Assembly: GCA_963402885.1 (NCBI GenBank)
Contig: OY727095.1
Span: 34,167,001-34,231,000, forward strand
Reading direction: 5' to 3'
DNA length: 64,000 nt
Origin: Antedon bifida
Lineage: Eukaryota > Echinodermata > Crinoidea > Comatulida > Antedonidae
Shown here: one piece after another, positions 11,436 through 22,400 of the stretch
Layout of the letters: each line of letters opens with the position of its first letter
How positions within the stretch are numbered: the stretch's first letter is position 1
Program-made: the position numbers and the translations under genes
Notes under the pieces: generated by a model
Databases searched by the model: none
Seen by the model: only the letters and a program-made list of their open reading frames with translations
What the model was told of the DNA's origin: nothing

Positions 11436-12090
11436 ACTGAAAAATGAAAAGAGAAGATAGAAATGAAGAGGAAGAATAAAAAGAGAGAAAGGGAGAAAGG
11501 AAAAAAAAGATGAGAAAGGAGAAGTGGAAAAATGAAAAGAGAAGATAGAAAGGAAGAGGAAGAATAAAAAGAGAGAAAGGGAGAAAGGAAAAAAAAGATG
11601 AGAAAAGAGAAGTGGAAAAATGAAAAGAGAAGATAGAAAGGAAGAGGAAGAATAAAAAGAGAGAAAGGGAGAAAGGAAAAAAAAGATGAGAAAGGAGAAG
11701 TGGAAAAATGAAAAGAGAAGATAGAAAGGAAGAGGAAGAATAAAAAGAGAGAAAGGGAGAAAGGAAAAAAAAGATGAGAAAAGAGAAGTGGAAAAATGAA
11801 AAGAGAAGATAGAAAGGAAGAGGAAGAATAAAAAGAGAGAAAGGGAGAAAAGAAAAGAGAAGAAAAAAGATGAGAAAGAAAAAGTGAAAAAAAATGAAAA
11901 GAGAAGATGAGGAGGGAAAAGAGGAAGAATAAAAAGAGAAGAAAAAAAGGAAGACTAGAAAGGAAGAAGAGGAGGGAAAAGAGGAAGAATAAAAAGAGAG
12001 AAAAGAAGATTCAAGATAGAAAAAGAGAAAGAAGAGAAGAAAAAAGGGGAAAAAGAATAGAAATGTAAAGGAGGAAAAAAAGAGAACAAT
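11436..12090. repeat. Homopurine 88-bp minisatellite
   Basis: About 650 bp of almost pure purine on the plus strand. The landmark AGTGGAAAAATG recurs at 11523, 11611, 11699 and 11787, giving an exact 88-bp period for at least four units, followed by less regular GAAGAGGAAGAATAAAAAGA blocks. The long stop-free frame on the complementary strand (Phe/Ser/Leu/Pro only) results from composition and is not a gene. Confidence 0.9.
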
Positions 12091-12129
12091 GGAAAATGAA
12101 GAAATAATTTGACAATGCATCAAGCACAA

Positions 12130-13640
12130 ATTAATCTTTGGATCTCGGGTTATCGTCTGTCATGACTGGAATTGAGCCATATATGGTAGTGATAGTTCAA
12201 GTGCTTGATTATGGTGATTGAAAGAATTTGGTAAAGCAGAACAGACATCGTGAAAATAATTATAAACAATTTAAGTGGTGCTACAGCACTTTCTTTTATG
12301 TTATAAGGTAGTAATTTTCTTGATTTTCAATTACTGACTATTCTTTCGATACAGAAGAAAATGCTGACGAAAATAACACTACAAGTCGAGATCAATTTTA
12401 AGTTGAAAATGTATTATTTTACAATAAACCATGTTGAACCCAGAACAGGACACTGTCTTAAATCATAAAGTACCGTGTATAATGAGCAGTAACATACATT
12501 AAAATTAATGTCTCTGCCTAAACAGAAAGTGCTATATTCTATACTATTAGACCTACCACATTAGAGAAAATTAAATTATATACGTGTATATATATGATTT
12601 TTTTTATTATTAAACTTTGTTTAATGAGGGTGACTCAAAACAGCCTTAAAAAACGGGAACGATAACAAATACAAAAAGACGAGAAAAAGGAAAACGAAAT
12701 GATGATGTGTCATAAATCAAAGAATAACATTTGAAACACATTAATATTTATTTTATGACTCAAATTAAATAGATTGGCCTAGTTAATTCTAAATTAAGAG
12801 GGTATCCAGGTTGCAACTATGATTATTAAAGGTCATTATACAGTATGGTAAACTTTTATGTGGGTAGATATAGAAAGACGTTCTATTTCAATGATTTTTA
12901 TAGTTATTACTGACGTGTAAACACCAGGGTTGGCACACTGACCTCTGATCAGTACATTGATATCAACCTACAACTGATTAAGAAAGCATTTATTAAAATC
13001 AGAATGCAATATTAGGAAACTTCATAAATCGTTTTTTAAAAGAAAAAACACAAAATTCGATGTATTTTAATGTAGGCCTACAATAAATAAAGACGAAGTG
13101 TGGCATATAGTAGGTCTAGGCTTATATATCCCTTCCAAGGTTTTTTTTCTCTTAAAATGAAACATCCCGCATTTAAAATGAAATTATCAAAGATTTTATA
13201 CCATCCTTATTTGGCGGTTTGGCAAGGAATACATTCATTATAGTTTGTGATTTTGACGAATTATTAAATCATTTTTTCGGGAGAATCTATTCTATCTAAC
13301 TGGTAAGCCTATTATTTTTTTAACAGTTATATTATTCAACGGGATTAGCAGATAGGCACAGTTGTGTTATAGTATAGTATTACTATTTTAGGCTTAAAGT
13401 GGCTCAGATAAAACATTAAGCACAGAAACTAGTAGATTACTTTAAAAGACAATTGATGGCCCTCTAGTTGACACGAAAACAGGGCAGTGTGTTAAAGGGT
13501 AACTCCGAGGGTTGAAATTCATATTGTTTATTTATTTGCAACATTTATAATGTTGTAATCCCTACTTATGTTTCGACAGCGGAAAAGCAGAACAAGTACT
13601 TTGGCGCTATCTGAACCTTTTCGTATTAATGTATAGGTTA
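12130..13640. other. Intergenic region, nothing recognised
   Basis: Between the purine tract and the 18-bp repeat element there is AT-rich single-copy-looking sequence with short open frames only. No gene, tRNA or repeat is recognised. Confidence 0.5.
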
Positions 13641-13643
13641 TAT

Positions 13644-14362
13644 TACCGTAAATCTTTTTGTAACCCCGGGACTATTATTCTTTGATTGTTTTTTAGAGTG
13701 GGTTACTATTAGAAGGTGGGTTACTATTAGAGTAGTGGGTTACTATTACTAATCTTAAATTAGGCACCTGAAAATAGTAATCCACCCCACCTTTTCCGGT
13801 CAGCAACTCATAGCAAAATAATGAAACGGTACGAATAAATAAATTTGGTTGAACTTAATTAACTTTACTTTATAAACTCAAAAACACTCAATCCTCTCAA
13901 CATGCATTATCTCCTTATCATCATCATTTTGTCAATCGTTTTTGTGACTAATAGTAACCCCCATGGGTTACTATTAGAGTAGTGGGTCATTATTATAGAT
14001 TGACTTATAAGGTGGGTTACTATTAGAAGGGGGGGTTACTATTAGAAGGGGGGTTACTATTAGAGTGTGGGTTACTATTAGAGTGTGGGTCACTATTAGT
14101 GTGTGGGTTACTATTAGAGTGTGGGTTACTATTAGAGTGTGGGTTACTATTAGAAGGGGGTTACTATTAGAAGGGGGGTTACTATTAGAGTGTGGGTTAC
14201 TATTAGAGTGTGGGTCACTATTAGAGTGTGGGTTACTATTAGAGTGTGGGTTACTATTAGAGTGTGGGTTACTATTAGAAGGGGGTTACTATTAAAGTGT
14301 GGGTTACTATTAGAGTGTGGGTTACTATTAGAGTGTGGGTTACTATTAGAAGATTTACGGTA
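13644..14362. mobile_element. DNA transposon/MITE filled with an 18-bp minisatellite
   Basis: Perfect 13-bp inverted ends TACCGTAAATCTT (13644-13656) and AAGATTTACGGTA (14350-14362) frame the region; TA at each edge is a plausible target duplication. Next to each end is GTAACCC/GGGTTAC. From about 13960 to 14350 the interior is an 18-bp tandem array of consensus GGGTTACTATTAGAGTGT (about 20 units, some with AAGGGG in place of AGTGT). Two inverted copies occur near 13780 and 13955. It ends 100 bp before the SLC5A7 copy 1 start codon. Frames reading WVTIRV repeats are artefacts. Confidence 0.8.
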
Positions 14363-14461
14363 TATTATAAGGTTTGTATACTGTAGTAATAGAAAACCCG
14401 GAGCTACGCTTTAAGTAACTCTTTCAGATTTGGTTTCAACTTCTGACGGACACATCTAGCA

Positions 14462-17400
14462 ATGGCAGTAAACTGGGGAGGTCTTATCGGTGTCGTCATC
14501 TTTTACGTCATCATCTTGGCAATTGGACTTTATGCTTCCAGAAAGAATAAAGGAAAATCATCTATGGAAGATGTCATGCTGGCTGGACGAAACATCGGGA
14601 TGTATCTTGGTGTTTTTACTATGACAGGTTTGAGCTTTTGTAGCATATAGGTCTAGTCCGTAATTATATATTTAACTAATAATACACTGTATTATACTGT
14701 AAAATATACGGTAATATAATACTATAATATCACTTATATCAAAACCATCATTGTTCATGTATCACTTCATCAAAACAAAACCACCACCATCAAAATACAA
14801 GACTGAACGAATTCGTTTTCATCAGTTAAACGGTACACTTAATTTTTGTAATACTTTTACTATTGCAGCCACATGGGTTGGTGGTGGATATATCAACGGT
14901 ACAGCACAGTCGATTGTTGATTCGGGGTTACTTTGGGCACAGGCCCCATGGGCTTATTCAAGTAGCTTATTCATAAGTAAGTTCAAATTTGACTCATATT
15001 GCAAACGTCATCAGTCATAGGCCTAACTTAGCTAAGCTACTAACATATCCTAAGATATTATTTCAATTTTATGATGTTTTTTGATCAGGTGGACTTTTCT
15101 TTGCAAAGAAAATGCGAGAAAAAAACTATGTGACCATGCTAGATCCTTTCCAGATGAAGTTTGGAAAAAGAATGGGTGGACTTTTGTTTCTCGCAGCTCT
15201 TTCTGGAGAGATTTTCTGGTCTGGATCGATACTTGCTGCTCTTGGTACGACAATAACGAAATATTTGTTGATATTTAGCAAACCGATTATTATGATTTAA
15301 AGCTATTTTCCCTCTTTTATAATTTTTTTTTTGTTTTTTTGTAAAAATCACTGTAAATATACGTTATTATGGTTACTATTATAATACCAAAACAATGTAC
15401 GATTGATTGAATAAAGTTCACATATATACAAAAACAATTAAAAAAAAGTGAGTTGACCAATCACAAGCGAAGTTCGGATGATCTATCGCGTCGTGATTGG
15501 TCAAATGTTGCGTTGTGCTAAATAATACCGGAAACACAAAGTTGGTATAATTTAGAAATCTAATGGCGGCATCTTATCAAATTAAGTGAGACAAAGGAAG
15601 AACTAAGTGAAATGGCACAATGACATTTCCCAAGCAATTGGTATAGTATTGATGAAAACATTCACCAAATATACAGTTATTGAGTCAAATTGGAGAAGCC
15701 GTCACTTGAAGTGAAAATGGCTAGAAATGATGATAATAATAATAAGTAAATTCGATGACGTTTATTTAATCTAAGTCATCAAATCGAATCAAATTATAGA
15801 TATATCTTGTTTCTTTTTTATACTAGGCTCAACGGTCAGTGTAATTCTTGGTATCGACAAAACGCTTGCTATAATCGTATCCTCCTGTATTGCCATGTCA
15901 TACACTCTCTTTGGAGGACTTTATTCAGTGGCCTACACTGATGTTCTCCAGTTAACGTGCTTATTCTTTGGTTTGGTGAGTGTTTTTTTTTTATTTTGGA
16001 AGATCAAAGTGTATATTTACAAAAAGGTAAATTGTTAGCGTAACACTCTTTTTTCTGGTGTTGAAGGTGAATAAAATTTACGAAGAATTCTATTCAAAGC
16101 AACATAATTACCAAGTTCTCAATTGCAAAGCTTAAAAGTTACTTTCTAAACTGACGTGTAATGTTTATTTGTAGTGGTTGTCGATTCCATTTGCCTTGGC
16201 AAACGAGCATGTTACGAGTATTACAGAGACGAATTGGTTTGGCACCTGGGAGAACAAATATACTGGTGTCTGGTTGGACTATGCCTTTTTATTGGTATGA
16301 TAATTATTTCATTACTGTATTCTCAAGAAAGAAATATCCAATATTTTATCTTTCTTTATTTCCATTCACAAAATCATAAACATACATAAATCATTATAAA
16401 CATACAATATGTATAATAGGTAACTGAAATTAATTGTTGAGTTTTAGAGTAATAAAATTGGGTGCAGTTGTTGAAGTTGAAAAGCAGCTAGGTTGATAAA
16501 CAAATTCCAGTTCACCATTGTTCTTTTTGATAATAGAGAGATTTTCGACCTATGACCTAGTCGGTTGTCGCAAATTGAAAGCTCCATATTAATAACAAGG
16601 CAATCTAACAACAGTATGCTGGACTCCGTAGATCAAAGGGTTTATCTGTGGCTGCGACACGATTAGCACGTCGCTTAACAGACACCGCGCGCCGCGGAGA
16701 ATACGTCCAGTTGTACAACTGTCGGTATTTACCTCAGCCAGACAAAGTACTGTTACGAGTTCCTATCTTGAGCTCAGTGTCATGTTGTTAGATTGACTTG
16801 TTAATAGTAAGCTAATATTTAAGTAAAATTAGATTATATGTTACATTAGATTTTAGGAGGAGTACCATGGCAAGTCTATTTCCAGCGCGCACTGTCTGCA
16901 AGAACTCCACGGCACGCTCAGATTCTATCGTATGCTGGTGGCTTTGGCTGCATCATCATGACCATACCATCTTTTCTGATTGGCGCCATTGCAGTTAGTA
17001 CTAGTAAGTACTGTAACACATTAATGACTTGACTTTAATTATTTTTCTTGTCTGTTTTTTTGGGGTGGCATCAAAATATTAGCAAGGCAGGTAAACATAA
17101 AGTTTTTTTTAATTTAAATTAATTGTGTATGTAGATTGGAATGAGACCGCATATGGCCAAGAAATCACAGACAGCAACATTGTACTTCCTCTAGTGCTGC
17201 AATACCTGACTCCTCAAGTTGTCTCCATCATCGGTCTTGGAGCTGTCTGCGCCGCTGTGATGTCATCAGCCGATTCGTCACTACTTTCATCCAGTTCAAT
17301 GTTCGCTAGAAATATATACAAGCTTCTAATAAGACCAAATGTTAGTATTTTTTCTCTTTTTTATTTCTTCTTATTAAAGTAGTACGGTAATTGCCAAATA

Positions 17401-18397
17401 GTTAAATTTAATTGAATAAGGTTATGGTGCGCGAAGGGTATGGTGCGCAAAGGGTATTGCAGGTCGATGTATATAGCACTGATCATTGTCATTTGCCTTA
17501 ATCGGCTAAAACATATTGTGGAATTGATTTTCCGGTCGTGTGGTTTGATTTCACATTCAACCCAAGCTATCAACCTAACTCCGTCAACGTGCACTACAGA
17601 TTTTTTTTTGCTGTTACATCATTGCAGCGCTACTTTCATGCTACCGCATAACCTGTCATTTGTATAATTGTACCATTCATCAACATGCAGTATATAAAAC
17701 AGCACTATTTTTTTCCTCTACCAAAAGTCTTTTGTTTTCTTCATACGCTGCATTACATAGTTTCTGTGGTTTTATTCCATTTGCAATTCACCAATTCCCA
17801 TAGCAACATACTGTATTTTTAATAATCCACCCACTTTATCTTCCAATGCTGCTACTTACATTTTATGATGCCGACTGTATCAACTTTTTATTATTTCTTT
17901 TCAAGGCAAGTGAAGAAGAAATCATATGGGTGATGAGATGCGCCATTCTTGTATCTGGAGCCATCTCCAGTACTTTAGCAATAACAATTAATTCAATTTA
18001 TGGACTCTTCTATCTGTGTTCCGATTTCGTATACGTCGTACTTTTCCCACAACTTGTCTGCGTGGTATATATTGACTATACCAACACGTATGGGTCACTT
18101 GTCGCGTATATTTTAGGACTAACACTACGACTCGGTGGAGGTGAACCACTGCTTAGTCTCAGTCCGTTTATAGAATACCCGTTTTTTGATAATGGCGAAC
18201 AGTTGTTTCCGTTTCGTACATTTTCTATGCTCGTCTCCTTAACAACACTTATCCTTTTTTCTTATCTATTTCACTACATATTTACCAAAAATGTCCTGGA
18301 CAAGAAATGGGACATTTTTAAATGCGTAACAAACATGACATCACCGGCGGCGGATGTCGGTCTGGATGACATATTTAGGCCTAGGTCCAAACCATGA
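14462..18397 (+). CDS. SLC5A7: High-affinity choline transporter, copy 1
   Basis: Eight coding exons: 14462-14627, 14869-14976, 15089-15244, 15827-15975, 16175-16294, 16850-17003, 17135-17340, 17906-18397; 1551 nt, 516 aa. It matches the Na+/Cl- dependent choline transporter of cholinergic terminals (SLC5 sodium:solute symporter, 13 helices): [20 protein letters not shown] start, [96 protein letters not shown] and the GGEPLL block. The protein is about 60 residues shorter than human CHT1 because the cytosolic C-terminal tail ends soon after [12 protein letters not shown], so the tail carrying the human endocytosis motif is not present. An acceptor at about 14427 implies a non-coding 5' exon. 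AATAAA lies near 18536. Confidence 0.95.
15447..15520. repeat. Degraded family-N palindromic element
   Basis: Contains GAGTTGACCAATCACAAGCG and, inverted, GTGATTGGTCAAATGTTGCG, the core of the palindromic family clustered at 21.6-24.9 kb. The GTTCCCACTAG ends are absent. It lies in intron 3 of SLC5A7 copy 1. Confidence 0.65.
16596..16800. mobile_element. hAT-type MITE, second copy
   Basis: Starts CAAGGCAATCTAACAACA and ends TGTTGTTAGATTGACTTG; the interior shares ACCGCGCGCCG and TGAGCTCAGTGTCATG with the 7.3-kb copy. Flanks TTAATAA and TTAATAG are a near-match target duplication. It lies in intron 5 of SLC5A7 copy 1. Confidence 0.82.
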
Positions 18398-18715
18398 TGG
18401 TTACAATTATTATTTATAAAAACTTCACTGCTACAAGATTAAAATCGATAAGTATAATCGATTCGTGTTAAACTTTCTTTACATTTAGTTCTAACGACAT
18501 CTTAACCAAACAACGTCATATAGTCTAATGATTCAAATAAAGAATAATAAATAGAAATAGAAATAAATAGATACGTTTATTTGATCATTTGGTATTTCTG
18601 TATATTTTACATCATCTAAAAATTCTAGAATTAGAGCACACAATCAAACAAAATAAAACTTAATTAGTGAATTGTAATCTTGATTATTTTCACGTAATGT
18701 CCGTGATTCGAGGGA
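18398..18715. other. 3' end of SLC5A7 copy 1 and spacer
   Basis: AT-rich 3'-UTR-like sequence with AATAAA near 18536 and further AATAAA-like words. No other feature is recognised. Confidence 0.5.
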
Positions 18716-18920
18716 GGTCAGTTTTTGTTCGCTCTATGATTGGTCCAAGATTTAATGATGGTCAGCTTTTGCCTGCTCTTCCCTGATTGGTCCAAGATTT
18801 AAAACTGATAAAAAATGCTGACCATCATCGCGATCGTTAGATATATAATTGAATGTTTGACAAGTTTCAGTTAGAAGCACTCGCCACTCAAGTTAACATC
18901 ACACGTCTGGTCTGGAGAAG
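18716..18920 (+). promoter_or_regulatory. Probable promoter and non-coding exon 1 of SLC5A7 copy 2
   Basis: Two inverted CCAAT boxes in TGATTGGTCCAAGATTTAA contexts (about 18738 and 18785) precede a TATA-like TATATAATTG at about 18840. A transcript starting about 30 bp downstream would end exon 1 at GGTCTGGAGAAG followed by GTAAAT (donor near 18920). The acceptor TTTGTCAAG at about 19398 then leads into the start codon at 19421. This is inferred from spacing and splice signals only. Confidence 0.5.
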
Positions 18921-19420
18921 GTAAATATAATTTAGAAAAATGGATAGTTTATCAGCACCATATCATTCTATAGGGCTACTGTAAATCAGTGAATGTTTAG
19001 GGCAATTTTATACAATTTAAAGGTAAATTTAAAAATAAATATTTATATATAGAGTTTAGTGTTTATTTTAGAATGTATATTAGATTAAACTTGTATTTAT
19101 TTTATATTTTACGGCGGTATGATTCATGTTAAGTGTGGTCTGACATAGCCTGACCCTCTGTATAAATCCACTAATTTGCCGGTGTAGTGTTTACGTAGTT
19201 ATTTATGTAAATAGCCTACTAGGTCTGCAAGTTGCATTATTTGCATATTGGTCTACAGATAATCAGTCCTTTATAACGGTAACGGGGACACACATATAGC
19301 CTTGGTTATAGATGCGTGTGACCCTTGTTGTTATCATTTCAAATTCTTTATTTTCTAAAATAAAACTCTTACTGTTTTTGTTTGTATTTTGTCAAGATTT
19401 GAACGATTTTTGCAACAAAC

Positions 19421-22400
19421 ATGGCGGTGAACTGGGAAGGTCTTATCGGTGTCGTCATCTTTTACGTCATCATCTTGGCAATTGGAATTTATGCTTCCAG
19501 GAAGAATAAAGGAAAATCATCTATGGAAGATGTCATGCTGGCTGGACGAAACATCGGGATGTTTCTCGGTGTTTTTACTATGACAGGTCATAATTATTGT
19601 AATATCATAATTTTATAAATCTGAGTCGTCATTAAATTGTATTATACTAATTGATCAACTTAAAGATATATTGTCCCTTTAAAAAAATAATTTTTAAAAA
19701 TACCTAAATAAAAATTAATATTTGTTAATGTGATGTTTTAAGAGAACTATATGTACGGTTTTCTTTTTATTTTATTGAAATCAATTGAATATATTTTCAT
19801 GCTTTAATTTAATTAATAATTTATACTTGCCATTTTATACATTTATCACCATTTTTGGTAAGTTGAAAGAAAATGTATGTTTATTTATGGAAAAGTCAAC
19901 ATTTAAATGTCACTGTCTACAAAAGTATATATTACCAGTATTTAATTTTTGGGTGGCTATCATGCGGCCTTTGACCTTAATGAAAGTCTCCCTGATCCTA
20001 CATTGTTTGCTTCTTTCAACTTTTAAGGAAGGCCAGTGTTTGCTCGCTCTTCCCTTATTGGTCCAATCTCGCTCTTCCCTGATTGGTCCAATCTCGCTCT
20101 TCCCTGATTGGTCCAAGCTCGCTCTTCCCTGATTGGTCCAAGCTCGCTCTTCCCTGATTGGTCCAAACTCGCTATTCCCTAATTGGTCCAAGATTTAAGA
20201 TTTAAATCAACTTGTGGCCTGTCAGACAAAGGTTTTTGGTTAAAATTAACCGTTTCTTTTGTCTTTTTATAAATGAAATAATTATGTTTGTTGATTTTTT
20301 TTCTACAGAATTAAAGTGAATACGGTAACTTTATTAAAACTGCAAAATGGCATATTCAAAATCTGATTTTATTAATCTAGTTTTTCATGTTTTTGGGGAC
20401 ATACATCTTTATTTATTCTTATAAGACTATAGTCTTAACTATGGCGGCGAAGAGCGTTGTTAAATTGCCTTATGCTATCGGTCTCAAACGTTCTCTTAAT
20501 TAACTGCGTTTAATTAAGAGAAAATGACCTCACTAATTTGATGCTAATCTGAACTGCTTCAATCCTAAATAAATATGTATATTTTTATTACTATTACAGC
20601 AACATGGGTTGGCGGCGGGTATATCAACGGTACAGCACAGTCGATTTATGATACTGGCTTAATTTGGGCACAGGCCCCATGGGCGTACTCTCTCAGCTTG
20701 TTTATAAGTACGTGCTTTACTTCTTTTAATTCATTTAATTTTACGTATAAAACATCACACTGTGCAATTAAGTAGGCCTAAGTTTTGACTTTCCCCAAGT
20801 CTGTAGTTATTCTCTTTTTATGTTAGTGTTAACGTTTTGATTTTTGTTTGAGCTCAAGTATTATACATATATGAAGTATATGTCAAACACATTCTAGAAC
20901 TTAGACTAGTCAAATATAGGCCTACTTTATGAAAATCACGACAGAAAGAAGCATTGTGTAATAATTATAGCTGTAAATAGTAATTATTATTTCTTGTCTT
21001 TTAAGATGGACTGTTCTTTGCTACCCATCTAAGAAAGCAACGTTACGTAACCATGTTAGATCCATACCAGATTAAGTATGGCGACCGAGTCGGTGTACTC
21101 ATGTTTTTGGCAGCTTATTCTGGAGAAATATTTTGGTCAAGCGCCATTCTAGCAGCACTTGGTGAGTGACTTTTATACAGTAAATATCGTAATCTTTTAT
21201 TTTATAATTCCTGAAAATTTTAAAAGTGTGAAATGTATCTTAGGACTACAATTCCACTAGTAGTCGTTCACTTCTCTGAACAAGACTTAATTGGGGAATC
21301 CTTAAATATTTACTGACTTAAGTTCAATACCTAGTATTTAAGAGAAATATCTCACTTAAGTATGGTTGATGAATACATGTTTTTTCTTTCAATATCTATG
21401 ACGTATATTTTGCAGGTTCAACATTCAGTGTAATCCTTGGTATCGACAAAACGCTTGCTATAATCGTATCAACGTGTATTGCCATGTCTTACACTCTCTT
21501 TGGAGGACTTTATTCAGTGGCCTATACTGATGTCCTCCAGTTAAGTTGTATATTTTTCGGATTGGTACGTGAATTGAAATGTTCTTTTAAGTGTCATATT
21601 TATTTGTAAAAACGGAAGACAACGCTGAGCTTATATAAAAATTAATAACTGTCGTCCTCCAGTCCATAGTAATGCTTGGTTCCCACTAGAGACGCAACAC
21701 AAGGACGTAACGCAACGCAAGTGAGTTGACCAATCAAAAGCGATGGATTATTCGAACTGTCACTTGCCATTGGTCAACACGCTTGCTTTGTGTATAAATC
21801 CTTCCGTTGCGTCCTAGTGGGAACAAAGCTTTAGGCTTAATCTGCATCTGTATCTTGCTCTCCAGTTTAACTTTAATAACTTTATAATTGTCTGAATTAT
21901 TTGTTTGTGTATTTTTAGTGGTTGGCGATTCCATTTGCTATGACAAACGAGCATGTTACGAGTATCACAGAGACGAATTGGTTTGGCACCTGGGAGAACA
22001 AATACACTGGTGTCTGGATCGAGGGTGTTTTGCTGTTGGTACGTCGGATAACTTCTTTGTAAACTATAGTTAACATATGTTTTCAGCATATATGCATATG
22101 AAATTTTAGTTGTTTTGGCCATGTTATACTTCTTGGTTGATTGGATCATATCAGATAAAATCAAACCACACCACCGCCTGTTGTTATAGTCCTTGTTTAA
22201 AGATTCATTTTCATAATCTATTAATATCATTCCTAATAACATTCCTAATATCATTCCTAATAACATTCCTATAGGCCTAGTTTTGCCACTAGCGGATGGT
22301 TCATTATTTTTCTCAATTGATTTAATTTTCAGAGTCTAGGTGGAGTACCATGGCAGGCGTATTTTCAACGTGTTTTGTCTGCCAAAACCCCTCGTTATGC

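Noticed and set aside
11401..12129. 242-codon open frame on the minus strand
   Set aside because: It is pure Phe/Ser/Leu/Pro from the pyrimidine strand of the 88-bp minisatellite; stop codons need purines, so openness is trivial.
14065..14414. Open frames encoding WVTIRV repeats
   Set aside because: The 18-bp unit is a multiple of three, so frames stay open; no start context, no conservation, and the region is a transposon-borne tandem repeat.
19910..20191. Minus-strand frame rich in [11 protein letters not shown] repeats
   Set aside because: Product of the 25-bp CCAAT tandem repeat inside an intron of SLC5A7 copy 2.
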